A DNA stretch of 64,000 bases from Limnochorda sp. L945t (lineage in GTDB: Bacteria > Bacillota > Limnochordia > Limnochordales > Geochordaceae). A program made the translations under genes and the position numbers. The notes below the pieces were generated by a model that did no database searches, was not told where the DNA came from, and saw nothing but the letters and a program-made list of their open reading frames with translations. The stretch covers positions 3,131,722 through 3,195,721 of the forward strand of contig NZ_CP141615.1 of the NCBI RefSeq assembly GCF_035593305.1, given 5' to 3'. Positions 52,228-61,490 of this stretch are shown here, piece after piece (position 1 is the first letter of the stretch; each line of letters begins with the position of its first letter).

Positions 52228-53007
52228 GTGGACGCAGTGGGCATCCTCGATCGGCTTCGGTTGGACGGGCGGGTCGCGCTGGTGACGGGCGGCGGCCAGG
52301 GGATCGGGCGCGGCTTCGCCCTGGCGCTGGCGGAAGCCGGCGCGCACGTGGCGATCCTGGACCTCAACGAAGCGACGGCCAACGCGGTGGCCGGCGAGGT
52401 TCGGTCCAGGGGCCGGGAGGCCCTGGTGGTGGTAGGAGACGTCACGGTGGCGGCCGACTGCCGCCGTGCCGTACAGGCTGTGGTGGACCGCTGGGGAAGG
52501 CTGGACGTCGGGGTCAACAATGCCGGCGTCGGTTCATGGGCTGATGCCGAGGTATACCCCGAAGCGGAGTGGGATCGGGTCCTCGCCATCAACCTCAAGG
52601 GGGTCTTCTTGTGCGCCCAGGCTGAAGCGCAAGTGATGATCCCGCGCAAGTACGGCAAGATCATCAATACCGCCTCGATGTCGGCGCACATCGTCAACCG
52701 CCCCCAAAACCAGGTAGCCTATAATGCTTCCAAGGCGGGCGTGGTGCACCTGACCCGCACGCTGGCTGCCGAGTGGGCCCGCTACGGCATTCGGGTCAAC
52801 AGCATCAGCCCCGGGTACATCCACACGCCGCTGGTGGAATCGGAGGCGGTTCGGCACCTCGTGCCCCGGTGGCTGGAGGCGACGCCGCTCGGCAGGCTTG
52901 GGGAGGTGGAGGATCTGCAGGGTGCGGTCGTCTACCTGGCGAGCGAGGCGAGCGACTTCATGACGGGCCACGACCTGGTCATAGACGGCGGCTACACCGT
53001 GTGGTAA
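52228..53007 (+). CDS. Short-chain dehydrogenase/reductase
   Basis: 259 residues from GTG 52228; GTG 52237 is a possible start. Classical SDR: VTGGGQGIG at 19-27, NNAG at 97-100, N122, and the catalytic S150-Y165-K169, with SPGYIHTPL and the closing DGGYTVW. Similar in layout to D-threitol, sorbitol and sorbose dehydrogenases. With the MDR enzymes on either side it suggests stepwise or stereo-specific oxidation of a polyol. Confidence 0.88.
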   Translation: MDAVGILDRLRLDGRVALVTGGGQGIGRGFALALAEAGAHVAILDLNEATANAVAGEVRSRGREALVVVGDVTVAADCRRAVQAVVDRWGRLDVGVNNAGVGSWADAEVYPEAEWDRVLAINLKGVFLCAQAEAQVMIPRKYGKIINTASMSAHIVNRPQNQVAYNASKAGVVHLTRTLAAEWARYGIRVNSISPGYIHTPLVESEAVRHLVPRWLEATPLGRLGEVEDLQGAVVYLASEASDFMTGHDLVIDGGYTVW

Positions 53008-53049
53008 GACGGGGGAGGCACATTGAGGAAGGAAGGAAGGGAGCTCTCC

Positions 53050-54060
53050 GTGCGGGCTGTCGTCATGGACCGGCCGGGGCAGGTCGAGGTGCGCGAGGTG
53101 CCCGTGCCCTTCATCGGGCCGCATGAGGTCCTGGTCAGGGTGCGGGCCGCCGGGATCTGCGGGACCGACGTGCACATCTTCCGGGGGGAGTTCGTACCCC
53201 GGTTTCCCCTTACTCCTGGCCACGAGTTTTCCGGGGAGGTCGAGGCGGTGGGCGACGCGGTGCGGGGGTTCCGCCCCGGCGACCGCGTCGCGGCCGATCC
53301 CAACGTCTACTGCGAACGGTGCTACTTCTGCAAACAAAACAAGCAAAACTTCTGCGAGAACTGGGAAGCGATCGGCGTCACGCTGCCCGGCGCCTTCGCC
53401 GAGTACGTGGCCGTGCCCGACGCCTCCCTCTTTCCCATCGCCGACGGGATGTCGTTCGCGCAAGGGGCCTTCACGGAGCCGCTCTCTTGCGTCGTATACG
53501 GGCAGCAGCGCGCCCGCCCGCCGCTCGGCGGCAGTGTGCTGATCTTCGGAGCCGGCCCCATCGGGCTACTGCACCAGCAGCTCGCCAAGAGGAACGGCGC
53601 CGGCCTGGTCGTGATGGTCGACGTGCGCCGGGACCGCCTCCAACAGGCGAAGTCCCTCGGGGCCGACCACGTCGTGCCGGCCGGAGACGGGATGGAGCAG
53701 GAACTGCGGGCCGTTGCCCCCCGGGGGTTCGAGCTCGTCGTCGAGGCGACCGGCGTGCCGGCCGTCGTGGAAAACGCCATCCGGTTCGTCCAGAACGACG
53801 GGACGCTCCTGGTCTTCGGCGTCAGCCCCAACGAGAGCAGCATCCGGGTCAACCCGTACGAGATCTACAAGCGGGACCTGCGGATCGTCGGCTCGTTCTC
53901 GCTGCGCAAGACCTTCCAGGCGGCGCTCGAGCTCCTGGCGCAGCGGGCCATCGACGTGGAGCCGCTCATCGGGCAGCGGATCGGGCTGGACGAGTTTCCC
54001 CGGGCCCTGCAGGCCATGGCCCGTGGGGAGGCCCCGGGCAAGATCCTGGTCCAACCGTAA
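53050..54060 (+). CDS. Zinc-dependent sugar/polyol dehydrogenase (MDR family)
   Basis: 336 residues from GTG 53050, with GGAAGGGAG 6 bp upstream; TTG 53023 is a weaker alternative. Catalytic zinc C37 (AAGICGTDVH), H58, E59; structural cysteines C88, C91, C94, C102; Rossmann GAGPIG. Related to threonine/sorbitol dehydrogenases. Last gene of the DeoR-led operon, ending 50 bp from the convergent araM gene. Confidence 0.87.
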   Translation: MRAVVMDRPGQVEVREVPVPFIGPHEVLVRVRAAGICGTDVHIFRGEFVPRFPLTPGHEFSGEVEAVGDAVRGFRPGDRVAADPNVYCERCYFCKQNKQNFCENWEAIGVTLPGAFAEYVAVPDASLFPIADGMSFAQGAFTEPLSCVVYGQQRARPPLGGSVLIFGAGPIGLLHQQLAKRNGAGLVVMVDVRRDRLQQAKSLGADHVVPAGDGMEQELRAVAPRGFELVVEATGVPAVVENAIRFVQNDGTLLVFGVSPNESSIRVNPYEIYKRDLRIVGSFSLRKTFQAALELLAQRAIDVEPLIGQRIGLDEFPRALQAMARGEAPGKILVQP

Positions 54061-54109
54061 CACCGCCCCGGCGGCGCCGGCGGCGGGAGGTGGGCCAGAC
54101 GCCTCCTCC

Positions 54110-55492
54110 CTACAGCACGCCCAGCTCTCCGGCCAGGTGGAGCACGGTGTACCGGGAGCGTACCTCCCGGGCGGCTCTCAGGGAATCGGTCACGACGCCG
54201 GAGGCGAGGCCGAGCTCTTCCCAGGAGGCCGGCGCGCCGGCCGAGCGCAAGAACGCCTCGAGCGCTTCGGGGGGCGCCAGGAAGGGACGGACGGCAGCGA
54301 CGGCGTCGTCCCACCGGCTCACGACGTGCGCCCGGCGCCTGGCGATCTCCTCGGAGTCGCGCCCGAAGAGGCGCCACGGCCCGTCGGCCCAGGAGCGCTG
54401 CTCCGCGAGCAGCGGCCCTGCCAGCCGGCCGAAGTACCGGGCCACGCGCGCTTCGTGCTGCTCCCGGGACGGCAGGGCAGGAGACGGCCACGCCGCAGGG
54501 CCCGTCTCCAGGAGCGCCCGGTACAGGCGCTGTACCATGAGGGTGCCGACCCCGACGCGCTCGCCGTGCAGCGCCGGCTCCCGCCCCTCCAGCAGGTCTC
54601 GCATCTCCCAGAAGTGGGCCAGGTGGTGCTCGGCGCCCGAGGCGGGACGGGAATTGCCGACCATGAGCATGGCCACCCCGACCTGCAGCAGGCCGCGCAT
54701 CAGCGCCTGCACGCGCTCCGGCGCGTGCCACGAGCCACCTCCACCCGGCTCCTTGCGCTCCCAGGCGGAGCGTACGGGCGCCGCCGCCTCTTCCACCATC
54801 TGCACGGCCACCGGGCAACGGTACTCGCCGTTGAGCGCCTGCGCCAGCGCCCAATCGGCCAGGGCCGTCCACTTGCCGGAGAGCTCGGCCCACCCCGAGG
54901 CCGTGAGCCGGGGCGGCGCGTGCGCGTAGATCTCAGGGTCTGCCACGACCGCCGCCGGGGGCGCGGCCGGGTAGGTCACCCGAACGCCGCCGGCGATCAT
55001 GGCGGCAACCGACGAGGTAAACCCGTCCACGCTCGCCGCCGTGGGCACCGCCACCAGCGGCACCTCGAGGCGAGAGGCGACAAAGCGCGCCAGGTCCGTG
55101 ATGGTGCCCGACCCGACGGCCACGACGGCGGCGTCGCGACCCGGAATGTCGAGCGCGAGCCTGCCCAGCGCCTGCTCGTTGGGATGGGGCGGCGGATCTC
55201 CCGGGAGCACGGAGGCCGTGAGCCGGATGCCGGCCCGGCCGAGGATGCTGCGCACTCGCTCGCCCGCGGCCCGGTCTGTGTGCTCGTCGGCGATCACCCA
55301 CGCCGCCCCCGCTCCCAGCCGCTCGAGCACTGCCGGGAGCTCCTCCAGGGCGCCCGGGCGGTTGACCAGCCGCCGCATGGCCACCTCGTGCTCCCGGCCG
55401 CACGCGCACCGTACCCGTCCCGGCCGGACCTCCTCGCCCCGCAGGAGCGCCGCCACGGGCTCAGGAAGCCGGTAGTGCTGCATCGTACCCAT
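54110..55492 (-). CDS. araM: AraM-type glycerol-1-phosphate dehydrogenase
   Basis: 460 residues from ATG 55492 (ATG 55483 also possible), 3 bp after araD. Iron/zinc alcohol-dehydrogenase-like fold of the EgsA/AraM family: nucleotide motif VGSGTITDLARF (127-133) and VPTAASVDGFTS (150-160), with the metal-site region WAELSGKWTALADW and GAEHHLAHFWEM. B. subtilis AraM makes sn-glycerol-1-phosphate and lies in the ara operon next to araD and araL, as here. Longer than average by a C-terminal helical part. Confidence 0.88.
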   Translation of the reverse strand: MGTMQHYRLPEPVAALLRGEEVRPGRVRCACGREHEVAMRRLVNRPGALEELPAVLERLGAGAAWVIADEHTDRAAGERVRSILGRAGIRLTASVLPGDPPPHPNEQALGRLALDIPGRDAAVVAVGSGTITDLARFVASRLEVPLVAVPTAASVDGFTSSVAAMIAGGVRVTYPAAPPAAVVADPEIYAHAPPRLTASGWAELSGKWTALADWALAQALNGEYRCPVAVQMVEEAAAPVRSAWERKEPGGGGSWHAPERVQALMRGLLQVGVAMLMVGNSRPASGAEHHLAHFWEMRDLLEGREPALHGERVGVGTLMVQRLYRALLETGPAAWPSPALPSREQHEARVARYFGRLAGPLLAEQRSWADGPWRLFGRDSEEIARRRAHVVSRWDDAVAAVRPFLAPPEALEAFLRSAGAPASWEELGLASGVVTDSLRAAREVRSRYTVLHLAGELGVL

Positions 55493-55495
55493 CCC

Positions 55496-56146
55496 TTACC
55501 CCGCCACCTGCCCGTACTTTTGCCGGTAGGCGCGGTGAGCCCTTTCTACCTCGTGGGCCGGGATGGGCTCGACCTGGCCCCGCAGCATCGCCAGGTGCAC
55601 CGTCATGGCCACGTCCTCCACCATGACGGCCGCCTTGAGCGCCGCCCACGGATCGGGCCCAACGGTGAAAACGCCGTGCTGCTTGAGCAAAACGGCCGGT
55701 GACGAACCGATGTGCTCGACCACCGCCCTCCCGATGGCGTCGCCTCCCACGGGCGCGTAAGGAGCGCACGGCACCGGCCCGCCGAACTCGTCGGCGATGG
55801 CCGTGAGCACTACCGGGATGGGCTGGCCCAGCGCGGCAAAGCTGGTGGCGTACGGCGAGTGGGTGTGAACGATCCCGCCCACGTCGGGCCGGTGCCGGTA
55901 GATGTACAGGTGGGCCTGGGTGTCCACGGAGGGCCGCAGGCGCCCCTCGACGACCTTCCCGTCCAGGTCCACGACCACGAGGTCCTCCGGGCGCAGCGTC
56001 TCGTAACGGACCCCGCTGGGCTTGATCACCACGAGACCGGTCTCGAAATCCCGACCCGAGGCATTGCCGCTGGTCATGGTCACGAGCCGCTGGCGGGGCA
56101 ACTCCAGGTTGGCCTCCCAGACCGCGCGGCGCAGGGCTTCCAGCAT
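55496..56146 (-). CDS. araD: L-ribulose-5-phosphate 4-epimerase
   Basis: 216 residues from ATG 56146 (GGGAGG 6 bp upstream; ATG 56152 abuts that site). Class II aldolase/AraD family: MTSGNASGRD, IKPSGVRY, zinc ligands H94 and H96 (VHTHSPYATS) and H157 (LKQHGVF), and D119 in place of E. coli Asp120. Converts L-ribulose-5-P to D-xylulose-5-P. Slightly shorter than E. coli AraD at the C-terminus. Divergent from the LacI regulator, co-transcribed with araM. Confidence 0.9.
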   Translation of the reverse strand: MLEALRRAVWEANLELPRQRLVTMTSGNASGRDFETGLVVIKPSGVRYETLRPEDLVVVDLDGKVVEGRLRPSVDTQAHLYIYRHRPDVGGIVHTHSPYATSFAALGQPIPVVLTAIADEFGGPVPCAPYAPVGGDAIGRAVVEHIGSSPAVLLKQHGVFTVGPDPWAALKAAVMVEDVAMTVHLAMLRGQVEPIPAHEVERAHRAYRQKYGQVAG

Positions 56147-56177
56147 GGCCATCCTCCCAACGTGGCTTCGCCGGCAT

Positions 56178-56185
56178 CGTTACCG
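56178..56185. promoter_or_regulatory. Half-site CGTTACCG upstream of araD
   Basis: The exact reverse complement of CGGTAACG at 56333-56340. The pair brackets the divergent promoters, one near each gene start, as expected for a LacI-type repressor acting on both sides. Inferred only. Confidence 0.3.
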
Positions 56186-56332
56186 AGGATTCGACGATGA
56201 GCTATCGCCTCCTGCGGTAGGACGTCCCCGATCCTCTTGACCGCCTCATACCCACCCCGGGGGGAACGACCGGCAGGGCCCGAGGATGGGAGCCGCGAGT
56301 CAGTGCTCCAGGCAGGAACTCGCCCGCCGGTC

Positions 56333-56346
56333 CGGTAACGTTTATT
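56333..56346. promoter_or_regulatory. Candidate LacI-type operator before the regulator gene
   Basis: CGGTAACGTTTATT contains the near-palindrome TAACGTTTA with the central CG common in LacI-family operators. It ends about 16 bp before the GTG start, touching the ribosome site, so a bound repressor would limit its own gene. Confidence 0.4.
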
Positions 56347-56362
56347 TCGAGGGGGGTGCCCG

Positions 56363-57388
56363 GTGCCCGAGAAGGCAAGGGTGGTGCGTCCCATCACCTT
56401 GCGCGACATCGCCCGCGAGGCAGGGGTCTCCATCAACACCGCCTCCCGAGCGCTGACGGGCAAGCCGGACGTGAGCGACAAGACGCGCCGGCTGGTGCAA
56501 GCGGTCGCCGACCGGCTCGACTACCGCCCCAACCAGCTGGCCCGCGGCCTTCGCCAGCGCAAGACGGCGACCATCGGGGTAGTGGTGGCGGATCTGGCCA
56601 ACCCGTTCTTCGCCGAGGTTGCCGAGGGCATCGAGCGGACGGCCGCGGGCGAGGGCTACAGCATCATCGTGGCCAACACGGAGGAAAACGAGGAGCGAGA
56701 GCGGCGGGCAGTGCACACCCTGGTGGAGCGCCAGGTCGACGGCATCCTCATCGCACCCACCCAGAGCTCCGACGCTTCCATCCGCTACCTGCTGCAGCGC
56801 CGGATCCCGGTCGTGCTGCTGGCCCGCTTCTTCGAGCACCTGCAGGTGCCGGCGGTCATCAACGACGACCGGGAGGGTGCCCGGCTCGCGGTGCGTCACC
56901 TCATCCAGCGGGGCCACCGCGACATCCTCTACCTCAACGGCCCTCCATACAACTCGAGCGCCCGGCTTCGCCTGAGCGGCTATCAGGACGCGCTGCAGGA
57001 GGCCGGCATCCCCTTTCGCTCGTCCCTGGTCATCTCGACCGATGCCCGGGCCGCGGGCGGATACGCGGCCATCCAGCAGGCGCTCGCGGCAGGCTTGCCC
57101 TTCACCGCGGTCTTCTGCTTCAGCGACTACGTCAGCTTCGGCGCCATCCGGGCGCTTCGCCAGGCGCGCCTCGGTATCCCCAAGGACGTGGCGGTGATGG
57201 GGTACGACGACATCGACCTGGCGGGCCTGGTCGAGCCCGCCCTGTCGACGGTGCACATCGCCAAGACGCGGCTCGGCCAGGTGGCCGCCCGCATGCTGAT
57301 GGGGATGATGGAGCCTTCGGGCAAGCAGGCCGAGCGCGTGGGGGTCACGGTGCTGGCGCCGCAGCTGGTGATCCGAGAAAGTGCATGA
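56363..57388 (+). CDS. LacI-family transcriptional regulator of the arabinose-type genes
   Basis: 341 residues from GTG 56363, with GAGGGGGG 6 bp upstream. LacI HTH and hinge: [40 protein letters not shown]. Effector domain: [71 protein letters not shown]. It differs from B. subtilis AraR, which has a GntR HTH. Divergent from araD and directly upstream of araB. Confidence 0.9.
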   Translation: MPEKARVVRPITLRDIAREAGVSINTASRALTGKPDVSDKTRRLVQAVADRLDYRPNQLARGLRQRKTATIGVVVADLANPFFAEVAEGIERTAAGEGYSIIVANTEENEERERRAVHTLVERQVDGILIAPTQSSDASIRYLLQRRIPVVLLARFFEHLQVPAVINDDREGARLAVRHLIQRGHRDILYLNGPPYNSSARLRLSGYQDALQEAGIPFRSSLVISTDARAAGGYAAIQQALAAGLPFTAVFCFSDYVSFGAIRALRQARLGIPKDVAVMGYDDIDLAGLVEPALSTVHIAKTRLGQVAARMLMGMMEPSGKQAERVGVTVLAPQLVIRESA

Positions 57389-57428
57389 AGGCGGGAAAGC
57401 GCACGAGAGAGCGAAGGGGGTCGGGGCC

Positions 57429-59126
57429 GTGGATGCGAGGCGGCGGTTCACCATCGGGATCGACTTCGGTACCCTGTCGGGGCGTGCCATCCTGGTGGAC
57501 GTGGCCACAGGGGAAGAGGCGGCGACGGCCGTCTACGAGTACGAAAACGGCGTGATCGACGAAGTCCTGCCGGTGGGAGGGCCGCCGCTACCCCCCGACT
57601 TCGCTCTGCAGGACCCGGCGGACTACGTCCGCACCGTCGAGCGCACCATTCCGGAGCTCCTGCGTACCTCCGGGGCCAGGCCGGAGCAGGTCGTCGGCGT
57701 CGGCATCGACTTCACCTCGTGCACCATGCTGCCCGCTCGCGCCGACGGGACGCCGCTCTGCTTCTTGCCGGAGTTTCGCCCCAACCCCCACGCATGGGTG
57801 AAGCTCTGGAAGCACCACGCCGCCCAGGACCACGCCAACCGGCTCAACGCCATCGCCCGCCGGCGCGGCGAGCCGTGGCTGCCCCGCTACGGCGGGAAGA
57901 TCTCTTCCGAGTGGTTTTTCCCCAAGGTCTGGCAGATCCTCGAGGAAGCGCCGGAGGTCTACGCCGCCGCCGACCGCCTCCTGGAGGCGGCGGACTGGGT
58001 CGTCTGGCACCTGACGGGCCACGAGACCCGCAACTCCACCACCGCCGGCTACAAGGCGATCTGGAGCAAGCGGGAGGGGTTTCCTTCCCGGGACTTCTTC
58101 GCGGCCCTCGACCCGCGGCTGGCCGACGTCGTCGACCAGAAGATGTCCCGCCGCATCCTCCCGCAAGGCAGCCTCGCGGGGGGCCTGCGGGCGGAAGTCG
58201 CGGAGCGGATCGGGTTGCTCCCCGGCACCGCGGTGGCGGTGGGCAACGTGGACGCGCATGTCGCCGTGCCGGCCACCACGGTGGTCTCGCCCCACAAGAT
58301 GGTCATGGTGATGGGCACGTCTATCTGCCACATGGTGCTCGACCGGGAGGAGCACATGGTCGAGGGCATGTGCGGGGTCGTCGAGGACGGGATCCTGCCG
58401 GGGCTGTTCGGCTACGAGGCCGGCCAGTCGGCGGTCGGCGACATCTTCGCCTGGTACGTAGAACAGGGCATCCCGGCCGAGTACCAGGAGCAGGCCCGCC
58501 GCCGGGGCATCGGCCCCCACGAACTCCTGGAGGAGAAGGCGAGCCGCCTGAAGCCGGGGGAGAGCGGGCTTCTGGCCCTTGACTGGTGGAACGGCAACCG
58601 CTCCGTCCTGGTGGACGTCGACCTGACCGGGATGATGGTGGGCATGACCCTGGCCACCCGCCCGGAGGAAATCTACCGGGCGCTCATCGAAGGGACGGCT
58701 TTCGGCACCCGCCTCATCATGGACGCCTTCGAGCGCCACGGGGTGCCCATCGAGGAGGTGGTCGCCTGCGGGGGCCTGCCCGATCGCAACCGGCTCCTGA
58801 TGCAGATCTACGCCGACGTGACCGGGCGGGAGTTCCGCGTGGCCCGCTCCTCCAATACTTCTGCGCTGGGTTCGGCGATGTTCGCCGCGGTGGCCGCCGG
58901 CGCCGCCCGGGGTGGGTACGACGACATCGTGACGGCGGCAGCGAGGATGGCCGGGGTGCGCGACCAAGTGTACCGGCCGGACGCGGAAAGCCACCGGATC
59001 TATACGGAGCTGTACCGGGAGTACCAGCTGCTCCACGACTATTTCGGGCGCGGCGCCAACGACGTCATGAAGCGGCTGAAGGCGCTTCGCGCCCGGTACC
59101 GGGCCAGCACGGTCAGGGCCTGCTAG
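57429..59126 (+). CDS. araB: L-ribulokinase
   Basis: 565 residues from GTG 57429, with GGGGG 8 bp upstream. FGGY kinase of the AraB type, longer than xylulokinases: [20 protein letters not shown], the [20 protein letters not shown] stretch, [28 protein letters not shown] and [14 protein letters not shown]. Phosphorylates L-ribulose before AraD. The gene order LacI-araB-araA-like-araL-like fits an arabinose operon. Confidence 0.92.
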   Translation: MDARRRFTIGIDFGTLSGRAILVDVATGEEAATAVYEYENGVIDEVLPVGGPPLPPDFALQDPADYVRTVERTIPELLRTSGARPEQVVGVGIDFTSCTMLPARADGTPLCFLPEFRPNPHAWVKLWKHHAAQDHANRLNAIARRRGEPWLPRYGGKISSEWFFPKVWQILEEAPEVYAAADRLLEAADWVVWHLTGHETRNSTTAGYKAIWSKREGFPSRDFFAALDPRLADVVDQKMSRRILPQGSLAGGLRAEVAERIGLLPGTAVAVGNVDAHVAVPATTVVSPHKMVMVMGTSICHMVLDREEHMVEGMCGVVEDGILPGLFGYEAGQSAVGDIFAWYVEQGIPAEYQEQARRRGIGPHELLEEKASRLKPGESGLLALDWWNGNRSVLVDVDLTGMMVGMTLATRPEEIYRALIEGTAFGTRLIMDAFERHGVPIEEVVACGGLPDRNRLLMQIYADVTGREFRVARSSNTSALGSAMFAAVAAGAARGGYDDIVTAAARMAGVRDQVYRPDAESHRIYTELYREYQLLHDYFGRGANDVMKRLKALRARYRASTVRAC

Positions 59127-59191
59127 AGCGGCCGGGGCCCGTCGTACGAGCCAGAGGTCGCAGCTGTTGACGCAAAGAGGAGGCCAGCGAC

Positions 59192-60607
59192 ATGCCACAG
59201 CCCAGGGCGAGGCTCGGAGTCATCGTCGGCAACCGGGGGTTTTTCCCCGGCCACCTGTGTGAGACGGGGCGCCAGGAGATCCTGCGGGCGCTGCGGGAAG
59301 AGGGTGTCGAGCCCATCATCGCGCCCGCGGAGGCGACCCGGTACGGAGCGGTGGAAAATTACGAGGAGGCTCGCCGCACGGCCCAATTCCTGCGCGCGCA
59401 TCGCGACGAGATCGACGGGGTGGTCGTGAGCCTTCCCAACTTCGGCGACGAGCGGGCGGTCGCCGACACCTTGCGCATGGCGGGGCTCGACCTGCCCGTC
59501 CTGGTGCACGCCTTCCCCGACGAGGTCGGCAAGATGGGGATCCAGTTGCGGCGGGACGCCTTTTGCGGCAAGATGTCGGTCTGCAACAACTTGCGCCAGT
59601 ACGGGGTGCGCTACTCCCTCACCACCAGGCACACCGTGGGGGTCGACGACCCCTCGTTCCGGGAGGACCTCCGGTGGTTCGCCTCGGTGGCCCGGGTGGT
59701 CAAGAGCCTCAAGGGGGCCCGCTTCGGTGCGATCGGCGCCCGCCCGGCGGCGTTCAACACGGTGCGCTACAGCGAGAAGCTCCTGGAGCGAGCCGGCATC
59801 AGCGTGGTGACGGTGGACCTGTCCGACGTGCTGGGCCGGGTCGGCCGGCTCGACGCCGGCGATCCGGAGGTCACGCACAAGCTCGAGGCCATCCGGGCCT
59901 ACGTGCCGGCCAAGGGCGTGCCGCCGGCCTCGCTGGAGCGCATGGCGAAGTTGGGCGTGGTGGTCGACCGGCTGGTGCGGGAGCACGCGCTGGTGGGCAC
60001 CGCCATCCAGTGCTGGACCGCGCTGGAGGAGTTCTTCGGCATCGTGCCCTGCACGCTCATGAGCATGATGTCCAACGCGCTGCTCCCGAGCGCCTGCGAG
60101 ACGGACGTCACGGGGGCGATCGCCATGTACGTGCTGCAGCAGGCCTCCGGACGGCCCAGCGCCATCGTCGATTGGAACAACAACTACGGCGACGACCCGG
60201 ACAAGGGCGTCATCTTCCACTGCAGCAACCTGCCCAAGGAGATCTTCGAAGAGCCCAGCATGCACTACCAGGAGATCATCGCCGGGACGGTGGGCAAGGA
60301 GCAGGCGTACGGCACCGTCTACGGCCGGGTCAAGCCGGGGCCGTTCACGTACTTGCGCATCTCGACGGACGACGAGGCCGGCCTCATCCGAGCGTACGTG
60401 GGAGAAGGGGAGCTCACCCGGGATCCCGTTTCCACCTTCGGCGGGTACGGGGTGGTCCGGATCCCCCACTTCCAGGAGCTGTTGCGCTACATCTGCGACA
60501 ACGGCTTCGAGCACCACGTGAGCATCAACATGGATCGCACGGCCCGGGCGGTGGAGGAGGCGCTGGCCCGCTATCTCGGCTGGCAGGTGTACCGCCACGA
60601 GGGGTGA
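59192..60607 (+). CDS. L-arabinose/L-fucose isomerase-family protein
   Basis: 471 residues from ATG 59192. Not the classical AraA; it belongs to the FucI/AraA-like superfamily: VENYEEARRTAQFLRAH, DGVVVSLPNFGDERA, VHAFPDEVGKMGIQLRRDAF, then SNALLPSACETDVTGAIAMY with the metal glutamate E303, SAIVDWNNNYGDD (D328) and GVIFHCSNLP (H343). Its place between araB and araD genes suggests it isomerises L-arabinose to L-ribulose, replacing AraA. Another aldose substrate remains possible. Confidence 0.82.
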   Translation: MPQPRARLGVIVGNRGFFPGHLCETGRQEILRALREEGVEPIIAPAEATRYGAVENYEEARRTAQFLRAHRDEIDGVVVSLPNFGDERAVADTLRMAGLDLPVLVHAFPDEVGKMGIQLRRDAFCGKMSVCNNLRQYGVRYSLTTRHTVGVDDPSFREDLRWFASVARVVKSLKGARFGAIGARPAAFNTVRYSEKLLERAGISVVTVDLSDVLGRVGRLDAGDPEVTHKLEAIRAYVPAKGVPPASLERMAKLGVVVDRLVREHALVGTAIQCWTALEEFFGIVPCTLMSMMSNALLPSACETDVTGAIAMYVLQQASGRPSAIVDWNNNYGDDPDKGVIFHCSNLPKEIFEEPSMHYQEIIAGTVGKEQAYGTVYGRVKPGPFTYLRISTDDEAGLIRAYVGEGELTRDPVSTFGGYGVVRIPHFQELLRYICDNGFEHHVSINMDRTARAVEEALARYLGWQVYRHEG

Positions 60608-61442
60608 GGCAGGCGGGGGCCGGGCCGGGGAGGCGCGCCGGGCGTTCGATTGGCGCAGCTTCCGGGGCTTCATCTTCGATCTGGACGGCACCGTCTACCT
60701 GGGAGAGCGGCTCATCCCGGGTGCCGACGAGGTCATCCGCACGCTGAGGCGCCACGGGATCGGCGTCGTCTTCCTTTCCAACAAGCCGCTCGAGAGCCGG
60801 GAGAGCTACGCAGCGAAGCTCACGCGCCTCGGCATCCCCACCGATCCCGAGGACGTCATCACGTCGGCGTACGTCACCGCCGAGCACCTGGCCCGCGCGC
60901 ATCCCGGCGCGCGGGTCTACGCCCTGGGCGAGGAGGTACTCGCCCGGATCCTGCGGCAGGCCGGCGTCGTGCTGGTGCCGGGCCCGGGACGTTGCGATCC
61001 TGCCGAGGTCGACCTGGTGCTGGCCTCTTTCGACCGCACGCTCACGTGGGAGAAGCTCAGCTTCGCACACCAGGCCCTGCGGCGTGGAGCCCGGCTGGTG
61101 GCGACCAATCCCGACCCGACCTGCCCGGTCGAGGGGGGAGACGTGCCGGATGCAGGGGCGATCATCGCCGCCCTCGAAACCAGCTCCGGAGCCCGGCTCG
61201 AGTGGGTCGCCGGCAAGCCCTCCGAGCTCATGGTCCAGGCGGCGCTGCAGCGCCTGGGCGTGGAGGCGGCCGAGACGGCTTTGGTGGGCGATCGAGCCCA
61301 GACGGACATGCTGATGGCCCGCCGCTCGGGGGTGACCGGCGTGCTGGTGCTGACGGGCGTCACCACCCGTGAGGACACCGCCCGGCTGCCGGCCGACCGG
61401 CGCCCCGACTATGTGCTGAGCAGCATCGCGGAGTTGCTGTAG
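60604..61442 (+). CDS. HAD-IIA sugar phosphatase (AraL/NagD-like), frame break near the start
   Basis: The HAD body is clear: FRGFIFDLDGTVYLGERL (nucleophile D), VVFLSNKPLESR, RRGARLVATNPDPTCPVEGG, and VAGKPSELMVQAALQRLG with LVGDRAQTDMLMA. It lacks any ATG, GTG or TTG in its own frame near the start. GTG 60604 overlaps the isomerase stop as GTGA but is in another frame, so one base is gained or lost within the G-rich stretch 60610-60635, or a rare start is used. B. subtilis araL encodes the same type of phosphatase in the ara operon. Confidence 0.75.
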
Positions 61443-61490
61443 ACGTGGACGTCGGGGGGCAACCCCGGCGTCGGGAGGAGGGCGGGACCC

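Noticed and set aside
53714-55702. 662-codon plus-strand frame opposite araM and araD
   Set aside because: Low-complexity Arg/Ser/Pro translation typical of GC-rich shadow frames; the minus strand carries full AraM and AraD motifs.
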